Of a DNA stretch of 64,000 bases, positions 1 to 11,000 are shown piece by piece. The notes under the pieces were generated by a model that did not search any database, had not been told where the DNA came from, and saw nothing but the letters and a program-made list of their open reading frames with translations. Every line of letters starts with the position of its first letter. Within the stretch, counting starts at the first letter, position 1. The stretch comes from Chaetoceros tenuissimus. Its lineage: Eukaryota > Bacillariophyta > Thalassiosirophyceae > Chaetocerotales > Chaetocerotaceae. Location of the stretch: NCBI GenBank assembly GCA_021927905.1, contig BLLK01000046.1, positions 1,178,001 through 1,242,000 on the forward strand. The letters are read 5' to 3'. Both the position numbers and the translations under genes were made by a program.

Positions 1-80
1 AGAAGCAAAATGACGTCGTTGTCAGTAGGTTAGGAAATTCTCTTTACATCTTTACAGAAGCCTCAAAAGCTACAGAGGCT

Positions 81-2525
81 ATGGAGGCCATCCTAACTTC
101 CTCTCAATGCAGTCTAAATGGAAAAGTGATGCTGGTACCAAGTACTAGTAGAAATAGCACTTCAGCCAATCTTTGGATTTATGGAACTGAACAGAAAATG
201 CATCGCGACGATAAATCGGTAATCTTCTACATCTATGAATACAAGGGAAAGAAAAGGAAAAATGTACAAAATAAATTACGAACTTTGGAAAATGAATTCA
301 AGTATGGAAAGACACTTGATGAAATCTCCTCGCTCTATATTGATATAAGTAATGATCAAGGTGGCAAAGTGCACATTTCCTGTCATCGATGCAATATAGA
401 GAACATTAGTAAAATGGAGATGACAGCCCTCTTTAGGTCTCCAAATGTGAGTATTAAAAAATCTGACTCATCTACCATGATGCAAGTAATAAAGTTCAAA
501 GACATCAACCTAGATAAAGGAAGGCTGGACCTAGTAGGAGGGTCTGAGCCTGTAATTGAGAGAATACGTCCAGAGGGTGCCAGACTTTGCCTATCAGTTG
601 CAGCATCGCGCCGTATTGATAAATCTCTTATCTTCTATAAGGACAGTAAATCAGGTCCAACAGAGTATCTCAAAGTCAAATTGAAAGAAAAGTTTCCTTA
701 TGACCAATGGAAGTGGACAGAAACAGGCGAATCGGCAATATTAAATAGCGAAAATATTCTATCTAGTACATCAAAACAGAATAGAGATGTATACGCAGTT
801 TGTGGTAATATCTTAGAGCTAAAAGGAGGTAAAGTTCGAGCTGAAGGAATGACTCTGGTACCAAGTGAAGAATTTATAGAGTTGTCCAAAAGATGTATTT
901 ATCGTGGCTACAAAGAAAAGCGTGGGGAGGACACTGACATTTTTCGTGAATACTTTTACGAATTGCTTGCGAAAGAAGAGATTCGGTTCTCCCACGAGGC
1001 GAAGGCATTGCTATGTCAGGCTTTCGAGGACTTTGATATGGTACCTTGGGAGAACAGTATCGGCACTTTGTCTCTTGAAAATAGAGTGGAAAAGAGAAAT
1101 CAGTCAAGGAAAAAGGAGAAATCAAGCTCTAATGATCGCATGCAAATTGGTGTAAAGAAGCCTCTTCAAGACATACAACCCAAGAAAAAGTCAAGAAAAA
1201 AGAAGGGGAAAACAAGTAATATTCAAGAGAAGCAAACTGTAGAACAAGACTGTAGATATCAGTGCATCCTCTGTACTGGAGCTAAGAATATGAAATGGCC
1301 GAAATTGTTACAACACCTTTCTACATCGCACTCCTACTCCAAAGTACAAGTAAGGAAGTTGAAGAAGGAGGAGTGGACAGAGGTCGATAGCAGTAGTACT
1401 GATGAGAAGTCAAGTAACGAACATCAGAATGCTGCTTCAAACGAGTCAAAAGACAAAAAAATAACAAAGGTAAAACAAAAATATCGATGTGTCATATGTC
1501 AGGCAGGTCCATTCAAGTGGAAATCAATGAAAGCACATGTGACCTCAACACATCAAAATGAGGAATCATCCTTGCCTGAAATGAAACAACATTTGTGGTT
1601 AGACGAAATAAGTAATTACAGAGATCAGATTTCTCAGAGTAATGAAACAAATGAAATTTCTGGTATGGCCAATACTCAACCAACGTCACCAATACCATTA
1701 GGATCTCCATCAACAAAGTCAAAAGCGAAATATCGGTGCAGAGTGTGCAACGAAGGGCCATTCAAGTGGAAAGCTATGATAGAACATGTATCTACTATTC
1801 ATAGAGGACATCCGTCTCTCCTAGAAATGAAACCGAAGAAGTGGCTTGATAGTAGTGTGGGTAACGCCACTCCTAAGCCTGTAGCATCTACACCAACAAA
1901 AAACTCAACTTCAAATACCAAATATCATTGTTTTTTGTGCAATGCAGGGCCATTCAAATGGAAAGCAATGCGGAAGCATGTTATTTCGAATCACAAAGAT
2001 GATAAAAGAGCACCGGCATTGATACAGAATAATTGGATCAGTAAAGGTGGACCAAGCAATAGCATAAAGTTTTCTCTGTCTAATACAATTTCAATGGGAG
2101 CTACTGCAGCAGCTACCAGTCCTTCAGAATCTGGAAATAGCAATCGGGAAAGTGAAGGAAGATCATTGATACTGAGTGAAGGGGACATTTCAAATGACTT
2201 TGCAACTCTATGTACTATTGCTGAGAAGAAAGAGGAAACTATAATTGGCGTTGAAACTTCATCTAAAGGAAATATAGAGATGAAACCATGTATTGAAATG
2301 AAGGAGATAGATGGAAGAAAATCTAAACCAAAAAATGAAAGTGAAGCAAACGGAAAACACGAACCTACAGGACATCGCGCAATTTCCCCTACTGTTGCCA
2401 ATACTAGATCTGGGCTAGTAATAGGAAATAGATCAACTGAAACAATGGAAGAAGACAATGCTTTGTCTGCACAACAGTCTAAAGGACCCCCTACTCAAAA
2501 TGAATCAAGTTGTATCATAAATTGA
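81..2525 (+). CDS. C2H2 zinc-finger protein with four fingers and a novel N-terminal domain
   Basis: The protein has 814 residues from the first ATG. The frame stays open upstream to the first base of the window, so the true N-terminus may lie outside. Residues ~1-330 form a domain I do not recognise. It recurs in the decayed copy at 32204-33058 on the other strand (shared PEGxRLCL, ELKxG and EGMT motifs). Residues ~330-390 are very basic. Four C2H2 fingers follow near residues 393, 468, 550 and 614, with the form C-x2-C-x12-H-x4-H. Fingers 2-4 share the core GPFKWK-(S/A)-M, so they look like internal duplications. The tail is acidic and Ser-rich. A nuclear nucleic-acid-binding role is inferred from the fingers and basic linker. 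No target can be named. Confidence 0.8.
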   Translation: MEAILTSSQCSLNGKVMLVPSTSRNSTSANLWIYGTEQKMHRDDKSVIFYIYEYKGKKRKNVQNKLRTLENEFKYGKTLDEISSLYIDISNDQGGKVHISCHRCNIENISKMEMTALFRSPNVSIKKSDSSTMMQVIKFKDINLDKGRLDLVGGSEPVIERIRPEGARLCLSVAASRRIDKSLIFYKDSKSGPTEYLKVKLKEKFPYDQWKWTETGESAILNSENILSSTSKQNRDVYAVCGNILELKGGKVRAEGMTLVPSEEFIELSKRCIYRGYKEKRGEDTDIFREYFYELLAKEEIRFSHEAKALLCQAFEDFDMVPWENSIGTLSLENRVEKRNQSRKKEKSSSNDRMQIGVKKPLQDIQPKKKSRKKKGKTSNIQEKQTVEQDCRYQCILCTGAKNMKWPKLLQHLSTSHSYSKVQVRKLKKEEWTEVDSSSTDEKSSNEHQNAASNESKDKKITKVKQKYRCVICQAGPFKWKSMKAHVTSTHQNEESSLPEMKQHLWLDEISNYRDQISQSNETNEISGMANTQPTSPIPLGSPSTKSKAKYRCRVCNEGPFKWKAMIEHVSTIHRGHPSLLEMKPKKWLDSSVGNATPKPVASTPTKNSTSNTKYHCFLCNAGPFKWKAMRKHVISNHKDDKRAPALIQNNWISKGGPSNSIKFSLSNTISMGATAAATSPSESGNSNRESEGRSLILSEGDISNDFATLCTIAEKKEETIIGVETSSKGNIEMKPCIEMKEIDGRKSKPKNESEANGKHEPTGHRAISPTVANTRSGLVIGNRSTETMEEDNALSAQQSKGPPTQNESSCIIN

Positions 2526-2637
2526 ACATTTTGCTACAGATGGTAGCTAACGGTTAGGATAACGCATCCTGACCTGACATGGATTATGTTTAGCATTGGC
2601 AGAATTCTTTGGTTCTATTCTTCTTCCGTTACGTCAT

Positions 2638-2659
2638 CAGAATTCTGATAAGAATTCTG
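2638..2659. repeat. Short perfect inverted repeat
   Basis: The arms CAGAATTCT and AGAATTCTG flank a four-base GATA centre. A further copy of CAGAATTCTT lies just upstream. It sits about 115 bases after the stop of the zinc-finger gene and could fold in the 3' end of that transcript. Confidence 0.6.
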
Positions 2660-2673
2660 TCTCTTTTATATTC

Positions 2674-2761
2674 GGAACAAACATTCTTTTAGGTAGCGAT
2701 TAGTAACATAATTCCCAGGAACAAACATTCTTTTAGGTAGCGATTAGTAACATAATTCCCA
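2674..2761. repeat. Perfect 44-bp tandem duplication
   Basis: Two copies (2674-2717 and 2718-2761) begin GGAACAAACATTC and end AATTCCCA. They are identical, so the duplication is recent or is an assembly effect. Confidence 0.9.
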
Positions 2762-3129
2762 TCTAATTACTTTGAATCCTTCGTTGTATCACATTTTGAT
2801 CATATACCAATTTAGCTATTCTTGTTCCCGCATAAAAGTCTTTGAAATTTCTTTCACATTATTTGCTTTGACTGCTTCTTGACAAGATGCCATTTAGAGA
2901 AATTATACTAAAGAAAATGATTGGCACACATAGAAAAGTCTGATGGCACAGTCATTCATGAGGAAACTCTGCTGATGTTATCTAACCTTGAATTGCTTTT
3001 TCGTTATTTAGAACATAATATTCAGGTTCTGTTCAAAATAGTAGTTTCATCCAATCTGAAAAAGAATAGCTCTAAATCTTCCTTCGTTCAAGTGGTTGAA
3101 GTGTCATTGTATTTCTTCTACATAAAACT

Positions 3130-4497
3130 ATGAGTGAAGCTTCCAGAGAAGGAGGTGTCCATACCCACAGCTATTCGCAACCAAAGAAAGAAACTTTGAA
3201 TTCTCTGCTTGCTTCAGCAAATGTAAATGAAAATAGTGTGATAAAAGCGTTGTTCCTCAAGATCTCACATATAGAGAAAGTACAGTCGGAAGTTATTTCG
3301 AAGCAGAGAGATGCTATCAAAGAGTTGGAAGAATCAGAGTCTGTGGAAATTGGAGACCTTTCCAGAGAATTGAAAAAAAGTAGGCAAGAACTTTTGTCCA
3401 TTCTAAAGACTCAAGGGCAGTATCTTCACAACATTTCCACAAATATGCAAAGTAAGTTCTCCTCTACATCATACAACGAAGCGACAGACCTGCCTGATCC
3501 AAGATACTTCTACGAGGATGATAATCCCTGCGTTTTAAAGGGGCGTGGCTACAACAAGATGATTATTGACCTCAAAAATCAACTGAAAATCCAAATGCGA
3601 ATTATTTCCAAACAGATGGAGAGTCTTGACACAAAGGACGATCGCATCCTTTATTACAATGAAAATATTAGCAAGAATATGAGTAGAGAAGATCCTTACC
3701 TCGTACCAAGCATTAATTTTGTGTATGATTCTAGTCCTCATGATATGATGGAAATTTGGGAACGTGGAGTCCTTCAATCACACTTTGATGGTTTTGCTTC
3801 TCCTGCAAAACTCATCAAACAAATAGAAGATATTCACACTCTTTCCGCAAAGGTAGGGAAACAGAAAGAGAACTCTCCCTATGATTTGAATAGACTTAGA
3901 AGAGATTTAGGGCAAAGCACTCTGAATACCAAATCCTTTTCATACAGTGCCCAGATTCCCTCGGACTTGTTCGAAAAAGTCGAGTCACAGAGTGAAGAGT
4001 TGTGTAAGTCAATTCAGATGCAAATAGAGATAATGAGGAAAGATCTGCAAGCTCTAGCAGTCCAAATGTCTCACCTGCAAGCTTCAAAAACTCTACAAAT
4101 TTCATCAAGTTCTCATAACGAAGCGCTCAACAATTCCGGCACACACTCGACTTCAGTTGGCGATAAAGAATTCATTGAATGGAACGAGTTTCAGAGTTGT
4201 CTCTCCGAAAGCGTGAAAGTCTCGGATAGAAAGATACAAGGTAAATCGAAACCACTGGAACAGATCACAAATGAAACATTCACATACATTCAAAATGATG
4301 TTTCTAAGATGTATCCACGCGATCAAAGATTGGAGATCGAACCACTATGTTCCAAGACAAATAATACGTCATTAGACTTTTGTGATAGGAGAAGAAAGAA
4401 AAAATCGTGGATCAAGAAGAAGCTTAAACGAATGAAGAAAAGACAAAGGACGCCAAAAGTTGGTGAAATCTATGACGCAGTAACAAATATTTTCTAA
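3130..4497 (+). CDS. Hypothetical coiled-coil protein with a basic tail
   Basis: The frame is a 455-residue intronless ORF with an ATG start and several helical, Glu/Lys/Gln-rich stretches (residues ~40-110, ~150-180 and ~290-330) that should form coiled coils. The last ~40 residues include a dense Arg/Lys cluster (RRRKKK, KKKLKRMKKRQR) that could be a nuclear or nucleolar signal. I recognise no catalytic domain. It converges on NOP14, with only 46 bases between the two stop codons, so the 3' UTRs probably overlap. No function is assigned. Confidence 0.65.
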   Translation: MSEASREGGVHTHSYSQPKKETLNSLLASANVNENSVIKALFLKISHIEKVQSEVISKQRDAIKELEESESVEIGDLSRELKKSRQELLSILKTQGQYLHNISTNMQSKFSSTSYNEATDLPDPRYFYEDDNPCVLKGRGYNKMIIDLKNQLKIQMRIISKQMESLDTKDDRILYYNENISKNMSREDPYLVPSINFVYDSSPHDMMEIWERGVLQSHFDGFASPAKLIKQIEDIHTLSAKVGKQKENSPYDLNRLRRDLGQSTLNTKSFSYSAQIPSDLFEKVESQSEELCKSIQMQIEIMRKDLQALAVQMSHLQASKTLQISSSSHNEALNNSGTHSTSVGDKEFIEWNEFQSCLSESVKVSDRKIQGKSKPLEQITNETFTYIQNDVSKMYPRDQRLEIEPLCSKTNNTSLDFCDRRRKKKSWIKKKLKRMKKRQRTPKVGEIYDAVTNIF

Positions 4498-4543
4498 ATC
4501 TATGAAAATAATAAACATATCTTTTATGACAAAAGAAGTTAGA

Positions 4544-7500
4544 TTAGAATTTTCCACCCTTCTTCATACCAATCTTGCCTGTCTTTGCCTTACTCCTCGC
4601 AGCACCAGTACCTCCTCCAGAGAGCAATCCACCTCCCTGAGCAACTTGCTGATTCATTGTAGCCTGTTCTTGCTCCATCCATGCAAAATTCTTATGCCGA
4701 GCAGCACGTGCCTTGTCGTCTTTGCGTTGCTTTTCCTTTCTTCTTTCGCTTTCAACAAATGCCGCATCCAAGCGGAGTTCTCTAGATACAGCTTTATGTT
4801 CACGTTTATATTCTCTTCGAAGCCTATCTTTCTCCGCTTGTTCTCTACTCTTATTCTTGTCCTTTGCCATAACATATTTCGTTGGATCCTCCATTCGGGG
4901 AGCAAGTGTTTTGATAGCAAGTTCACTTGCTCTTGCTGTAGATCTGCGACGAAGAGGTTCACGAGCTTGTCCATCCTGCAATAATTGGCTCATTACATTT
5001 GCAGTTTCTTGAATCTCCTCAGCTATTGCCTCTGGAAATTTAGTGGCTTTAGAAGTTGGTTGCAGCCTCAAAAGAGCACGAGAAATTTGATCAAATGCTT
5101 CTGCTTCTGCAAAATTTAACTTTCCAGAATAAGTTTCCGCCATTTTTCGCACTAAGTGCAAAGCTACAACTAATGTACTAGCCTTACTTGTGTCGCTCTG
5201 CATTACTTCGCGCTCGAGGGAAAGATTGAAATCCTTTTCACTCGAAACAATTACATCAGACCTTAGATCCTGAAATTCTTCTATTTTTCCAACCGAGGCA
5301 AATGTAGGTATTGGGGTCATCCTTGAAGCTTCATCAATATCTTCGGCGAATAAGTTGATTGTACCTGCAAGGAAAGCAAGAGCTTCTGGAGCCAATCTAT
5401 TAGCATCTTTTGTGTTCTGGCACATTAGAGTTGAGCAAAATAGCCCTTTCATTACATCTTCTAGAGATCGTACAGGACTTTGGCCAAGTATTTGACCCAA
5501 CAATAATAATGCAGGAGTTGCTACAACATGCCGTAAATCTGTCATTGGGAATATATGCCCTGCAGCTCTAAGTAGTAGAAGGGTACCAGTTGAAGGCCAA
5601 GCTGTAAACTCTTCCTCAGAATCTAATCCAAGAAGCTCGGAGTCGCGAAGGCGTTTTGCATGTGCATTTTGGAAAATACCTAATCGTCTCCCCCAAACAG
5701 CTGATGCGCTATCAGGAGCATCCTGCGCCATGTTATAAAGTGTCTTTGTCAACTCATCTAACTGACTATATCTACCTAATTCATCCCCTCCATTTCCACC
5801 ACCATATAGAGCATCTCCAACTCCGATGAAGCGTTTTAGCAAAACATCGTAGTAATTTTGCATTTTTTCCTTATTTCTATGATCCAATCTGACTGAATTC
5901 GAAGTATGGATACGTTGAATAATTAAACTGGCATCAGCACCAGTTGATGCATGAGTTGCGATCATATCACCAAGTGCTTCCAGAGTAGTCGGTACTTCAA
6001 AGACATATGGGATTTCAGCGCTTTCAAATAATGAAAGAAAAGGTCAGTGTCACAGCCGATAAATGATTACATTGGTAATCCAAACAACACACTTACATTG
6101 CCTTTTGTTTTGCTTTTTGGCGCTTATTTGTAATTGCTGCGAGTTTTGCTTTTTTCTCTTTTTCTGCTGCCACCTCGTCAGAAGTTTCCTTTTGCTTACG
6201 AACATTTTCTGGTCTTACATCTGGCTCAATGTCACCATCATCGTATTCAAGTTCGTAAAGGGTGTTTCCTCTTTCATCTTCATAGACTTTTTTGACAGTA
6301 CCTTTGTACCATTTGCCTTTGGAACCCATTTGCTGGTCTGCCATATACTTTCCTTTAATTTTGGTTCCAACTTCATAAATGACATCTTCAAGTTCTGATT
6401 CTTCCCCTTCCGATAGTCCATCGTCTGATCCTACGGAAGCATCATCATCAGAATCACCGAGATCATCGCTGTCCTCATCCTCGGAACTTTCTTCTGGAGT
6501 CTCATCATCATTTTCTTCATCTTCTCCATATTTCTTCACAAAATTACCGTGCTTATCGACATAGATCAGACCATCTTCAGTGAATTTCTGTTCAAGTTCT
6601 TCATCATCGCTATCAGAATCGGAGTCCAACTCGTCAGGATTTCTTTCTGCACTCTTCTTCTTCTTTTTGTCTTTCCTTTTCTTTTTCCCTTTGCGACCTT
6701 CATCATCACTAATATCGGAGAAGTCATCATTCTCAAAATCACCATTCATACGAGCAAGACGTCTAGTTTCCAGCTCTCTCAGCTTTTCAGCTTCTTCCTT
6801 GGCGATTTCTTCCTCAGTCTACGAGTGAAAAATCACGTTAGTGCATTGAACTAAAGAAAGAATGTATTGAACAAGCACTAGAATGAAACTCACCTTGGTA
6901 CGATCAGTAGCCTTGACCTTTCTTTCAAAAAGATACCCCTTCATTTCCTTTTCCCACTCATCCATTTCCTGATCTTCTTGTGATAAAGTTCCAGCTTTCT
7001 TTGCTTCAAAGTGAGCTTTACGGTCCTTTTCTTTATCTCTAAAGTTCAACAAAGCAGCAAGTTCTTTAAAGTTTTCATCAAATTCTTCAAACATCTCAGC
7101 CTGTTCTTCTTTATGCTTTGCCTTTTCAGCCTTTTCATACTTCTTTCGCATGATTAAATCTTGCAATTCTTCCCTACGACTTCTATAACGATCTCCCAGA
7201 CTTTCACCTTGAGCACCACCAGAAGGTCCATAAGGGTTCGAAGCTGCTTGCTTGACACGTTCTCTATCAAAAGCTCCTCCACCGAAATGCAGTTCTGTAT
7301 CAGCACGCTCCAATTGCCCTCCATAGCGTTCTTCATCATCATCTGATAGAATAACATCACCAGGTTCAATCTTTCCCGTATAAGTATCATCAATCACTTT
7401 ACCACGATGTGTCAACTCCATCCCCTCATTATCATCATCTAAAGAAAATTTCATGGATTTCTTACTACGATGCGCACGCTCTCGTACCATTCTCGCCATC

Positions 7501-7841
7501 ATCTTTTCTTCCATGGTCATTTCTCCCTTTCTAGATTCACCAATACGACGATCGACGAAACTTCCCGCTTTTTTAGATTTGCGCATGGATTCCTTCAAAC
7601 CAGCTTTTCTATTTTCTATAGCACGTTTGAGAGCCGACCCTGCTCCTTTCATATCATTAGAAGTTCTTCCTGAAATAGGACGATTGTGTACTTTGAATTT
7701 AGGAGCTTTGGCAGATGACGCTCTTGCTGATTCGAATGGGTTAACGTTTGCATTATGTTCCATTCTCATCTTTTTATTCTTTGGCATGGGCAATCCTTTT
7801 GGCATGGAGGATGCCTTTGGCTTGTACTTTCGCTTTCCCAT
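4544..7841 (-). CDS. NOP14: NOP14-like nucleolar ribosome-biogenesis protein (three exons)
   Basis: NOP14 is a component of the small-subunit processome, needed for 18S rRNA maturation in the nucleolus. My model is 7841..6894, 6818..6097 and 6020..4544, with introns of 75 nt (6819-6893) and 76 nt (6021-6096). Both have GT-AG ends and keep the frame, giving about 1,048 residues against ~810-860 in yeast and human. The N-terminus starts MGKRKYKPK. Family hallmarks follow: NPFE, VDRRIGE, a TEEEIAKEEAEKLRELE block crossing the first intron, a long Asp/Glu/Ser stretch, and a PYVFEVP block just after the second intron. The C-terminus is basic. The frame extends upstream to 7994, but the first Met of the conserved start is preferred. 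Confidence 0.9.
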
Positions 7842-8196
7842 TTTTAATGCTGTTGTATGAGGCTTTATGCGTCTATTGAATGATCTAATGGAGTTCTTGA
7901 GGGCAAAGAGATTGTAGTAACAAATGCATTCAATGTAAGACATGTTCATTTTTGCAAAAGAAATTTTCTTTTGGGTGGCTACCAGAGGTCTCAAGGAGGC
8001 TTAGTTTCGGAGCTAGAAAGCCTAGCTGTTTACAATTTTAAAGAGAGTAGAGTGTCTCTGAATTTTTGGCGAGATCAAGATCGCAACCAACGACACACGA
8101 CGCGACACGCAAAGATGCAAAGATTTCATGATTTCATGATTTCATCACTTCTATTCTATCTCATTTACAACGACTCGACTCTAGTAACAGATCACC
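7842..8196. promoter_or_regulatory. Divergent promoter region with an octamer repeat
   Basis: About 355 bases separate NOP14 (minus) from the MYND gene (plus) and must hold both promoters. Three perfect tandem copies of GATTTCAT lie at 8122-8145, some 50 bases upstream of the MYND ATG. No clear TATA box was found. Confidence 0.5.
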
Positions 8197-9319
8197 ATGA
8201 GTTCCAAGAGCTGTGCTAAATGCGGAAAAAAGAAGTCAGATGGAGCCGTACTAAAGGACTGTGCTCGATGCCACACCATTTCATATTGTTCGAGAGAATG
8301 TCAAAAGTAAGCTTTACATCTTTCAAAATCTTTTTGCAATTCCATATATCATAATATGATTGACTCTCATTTTTTCCAATAGATCTGACTGGAAACGACA
8401 CAAAAAGGTAGATTGTAATACGTCAAAATTGCCAAAAGGAACTGAAAGCCCAACATTACCTCGTGCACCTCAAGAAATTGCAGGTGGTAAAGTACGAAAT
8501 ACAATCATTCCTATTCCAACTAATGCATCATGTGCATGTTGGTGCTGTGGCATGCTAATACCAGCATTTGTATATGCTGATAGTGCTTTGGATCATTTGA
8601 GTGATAAAGAAAAAGCACAATTCATTAAATTGGATCGACTTTACTCATCGGCTTATGGAAGAGACATTGGAGCTATGAAGCCCCAACGTGGAGTTAGTTG
8701 TCCTGCAACTTCGGTTCTTGGTGAAGTCATGAGTACTGGCTATGGAATAGGATGCAGTGAAGATGGTATGCTTACTTGTATATTCTGTTACAAGGCTTTG
8801 ACTCATAAAAATGGAAAGAATGCTGAGAAACATATTCAAAAATGTGAGGATTATTTGTACAGTGAAAATTTGGCGGCCATGAAGGCATTGGGTCCATTGA
8901 GTCTAGTCGAGAAGAGAGCAATTGCAATGGCTACAATTGAACTTGATTCAGATTTATCAAGTGGAAGTTTGAGTACTGCGGGTCATATGAAAAAGCAAGG
9001 AAAGAAGGATATGGCTTTGACCTATGAATATGTACATTTGGAATCATTGGCATTTCCAACCTTGCTGGGAGAAGCAAAAGGTTTTCAAGGTGGGAGCTTG
9101 GATGATTTACGTCATTATACACTCATGAGATTGTATTCAGCAGATGATTCTTGGAGAAATGATCCAGACTATGTTTCTTTTTCTCTCCTTCGGCTTGCTG
9201 CTTATGGATGTGAGAGGGCAAAAATGTTTGTATCAAAGTTGCCAGCTCCTTCATCATTTCGACAGGGATTCAACGATGTAATTGAAATTAGATTTTTACA
9301 TGAATATTTTCATAGATAA
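8197..9319 (+). CDS. MYND-type zinc-finger protein (two exons)
   Basis: The model is 8197..8306 and 8383..9319 with a 76-nt GT-AG intron (8307-8382) that interrupts the finger. The product is about 348 residues. Residues 6-48 give the MYND pattern CAKC, CARC, CSREC and then H-x5-C, with all eight zinc ligands present. MYND fingers usually bind proline-rich partner peptides. The rest of the protein holds extra Cys pairs (CWCC, a second CxxC-like site in CIFC with later H and C) and a repeat-like helical C-terminus, with no SET domain. It could be an adaptor. No substrate is evident. A second MYND gene lies at 61974. Confidence 0.85.
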
Positions 9320-9779
9320 GAATGGCGCTGAGATTGGTTTGATTGGAAGGGACTTGACTTGACTCGAGCAAATACAATAAATAATAGTAAAGTAAAAAAT
9401 GACGCAATTGGAAATTTTAGAAATTATGTGATGGATCCACTTTCTCAAGCCTTGTCTTTCTGCTTATCATATAAAATGAAGATTTCTCCTCATGCTTTCT
9501 TGTAAATACCTGAGGTACACAGTACCTTGTTGAACCGTTGCAACAATGACGAATACCTGTCTCTTGCGGCTCGTTGCATAGCTATTTATAAATAGACAAA
9601 AATGTGAACGCGGGTGAGAAGGACAGAAGACAGCATGAAAGAAAAAATGCTCTGCTGTGTTGTGTGTTGTGTGCTGTGTGCTTCTTCATTATTCAGATAG
9701 ATATATTGGCATCTTTTCATAAGTATATATTGCTCTAGTAAAAGCATAGGTAGGTAGAGTAGTCTAGTAGATAGGAACA
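9320..9779. promoter_or_regulatory. Intergenic region with GTAC palindrome and TG-rich tract
   Basis: The stretch holds the 3' end of the MYND gene and the promoter of the next. A 15-base inverted repeat (AGGTAC-ACA-GTACCT, 9513-9527) lies about 250 bases before the next ATG. A TG-rich low-complexity tract spans ~9652-9684. No gene seen. Confidence 0.5.
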
Positions 9780-11000
9780 ATGGAGAACAAGTTTGCGAAT
9801 CTAGTCCTGGATCAAGTAGAGGCTGTACTAACTAGGGAGCCGAGTGCAGATGCACTATATGATATGCTGCGAATTGCATCGCCATTACTAGATAAGGCAT
9901 CATTGAAACAAGAGCATCCGAAACTTTTCAAGAATCTGCAAACAAAAGTGCACCCTGATAGACATGTCCATAGTGTAAAGAGAGCCAACGATTTGTTTCA
10001 AGCACTTGAGCCTTTCCATGCAAAATGTGTCAAGATGCTTGATGTGATTTCTCCAAGAACTATTAGTCCAAGTACCACATCTGCTAAACGAGGAAGATCT
10101 CCAGTCAACGACTCTTTTGACGATTTCTATTTGAAGGAGAAGAGAATCAAGAGGAGCTCTTCATTTCCTCTCAACTTTCATGTTACTGATCACTGGAAGC
10201 ATTTGTCTGAAGCAATGCTTCTAAATCATCCGCATGATATGAAGCTTCCCAACAGGGATACTTTGGGAAGTTCGGTTGCCTATAAATGTATCAATATGCG
10301 AGGGGCTATTGCTCATGGGAGAGCACCCTCGGTAATGTATTATGCTACTGGAAGTGCACTATCGAATACCGTCCAAGAACATTTTGGGAAAAATGGCGGT
10401 TATTACAAGCTTTCGTCCGTAGATATGATCAAGCAAGAGCTCATGACGAGAGGACCTGTAGTATCAACCTCTTTTGTCTTGATGCCTTCATTTTTCAATT
10501 CCAAGGAAACTAGAAACAAAAGTTACTTGAAGTCTCTTTTGTTTGATAAGCATCCTGTAATTTTGCTAGGTTGGGAAAACACAGAGCTAGGGGAGGTTTG
10601 GAACTTTTGTCCTCTTTACCAAAATGTTGGGAATGCATCTATTTTGTCTTTGATGGATAAAGTTGCGTTTGGTCAGTTTGGTATTGAAGACGAGTGCCTT
10701 GTACCTGCATCTTCATTTGAAAGCTGGGCTTGGCAAGTAGGTCCGTACTTCAAATGTAAGATTGAAAGCATTTACTATAACATGTGGGGTTTTCAATGGC
10801 CATGCATGAATCTGGCTGTGACACAGGAACAGCTGAGCGAGTTGATCGATACTTTGGGAGGGGATATAATTCAAGCTGCAACAGAAAAGAAACAATTTAC
10901 CTTGCAAAATGTTTTAAAACCAGCACATAGTCGTGCATGTCATTTGGAAAAGGTCAAGTCTTGCGGAAACTATTGGGTAATTAGTCTCCGATTTTCCTAA
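9780..11000 (+). CDS. J-like domain fused to a degenerate papain-like fold
   Basis: The product has 406 residues and no intron. Residues ~30-85 resemble a J domain, with a canonical HPD at 58-60 between two helices. A basic nuclear-signal-like stretch (KEKRIKRS) follows near 120. Residues ~160-310 resemble the second half of a C1 (papain) peptidase: an IKQELMTRGPV segment, then KHPVILLGW (candidate catalytic His 258), then GIEDECLVP. The usual QGxCGSCWAF cysteine region and the NSWG asparagine are not recognisable, so a working protease is doubtful. Either it is a non-catalytic substrate binder recruited with Hsp70, or the C1 resemblance is superficial. The J assignment is firmer than the C1 assignment. 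Confidence 0.6.
   Translation: MENKFANLVLDQVEAVLTREPSADALYDMLRIASPLLDKASLKQEHPKLFKNLQTKVHPDRHVHSVKRANDLFQALEPFHAKCVKMLDVISPRTISPSTTSAKRGRSPVNDSFDDFYLKEKRIKRSSSFPLNFHVTDHWKHLSEAMLLNHPHDMKLPNRDTLGSSVAYKCINMRGAIAHGRAPSVMYYATGSALSNTVQEHFGKNGGYYKLSSVDMIKQELMTRGPVVSTSFVLMPSFFNSKETRNKSYLKSLLFDKHPVILLGWENTELGEVWNFCPLYQNVGNASILSLMDKVAFGQFGIEDECLVPASSFESWAWQVGPYFKCKIESIYYNMWGFQWPCMNLAVTQEQLSELIDTLGGDIIQAATEKKQFTLQNVLKPAHSRACHLEKVKSCGNYWVISLRFS

Larger units (their letters stand above)
2526..3129. other. Intergenic stretch with small repeats
   Basis: About 600 bases lie between two plus-strand genes. They hold a 22-base inverted repeat and a perfect 44-base tandem duplication, listed separately. An open frame from 2921 that overlaps the next start has no ATG and resembles no protein I know. 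No other gene seen. Confidence 0.6.

Noticed and set aside
2921-3133. A 70-codon frame before the coiled-coil gene
   Set aside because: It starts with TTG, not ATG, and overlaps the next start. It resembles nothing known, and eukaryotic genes do not overlap like this.
7842-7994. N-terminal extension of NOP14
   Set aside because: The frame is open, but the family's conserved start is MGKRKYKPK at 7841 and the extension looks like 5' UTR.
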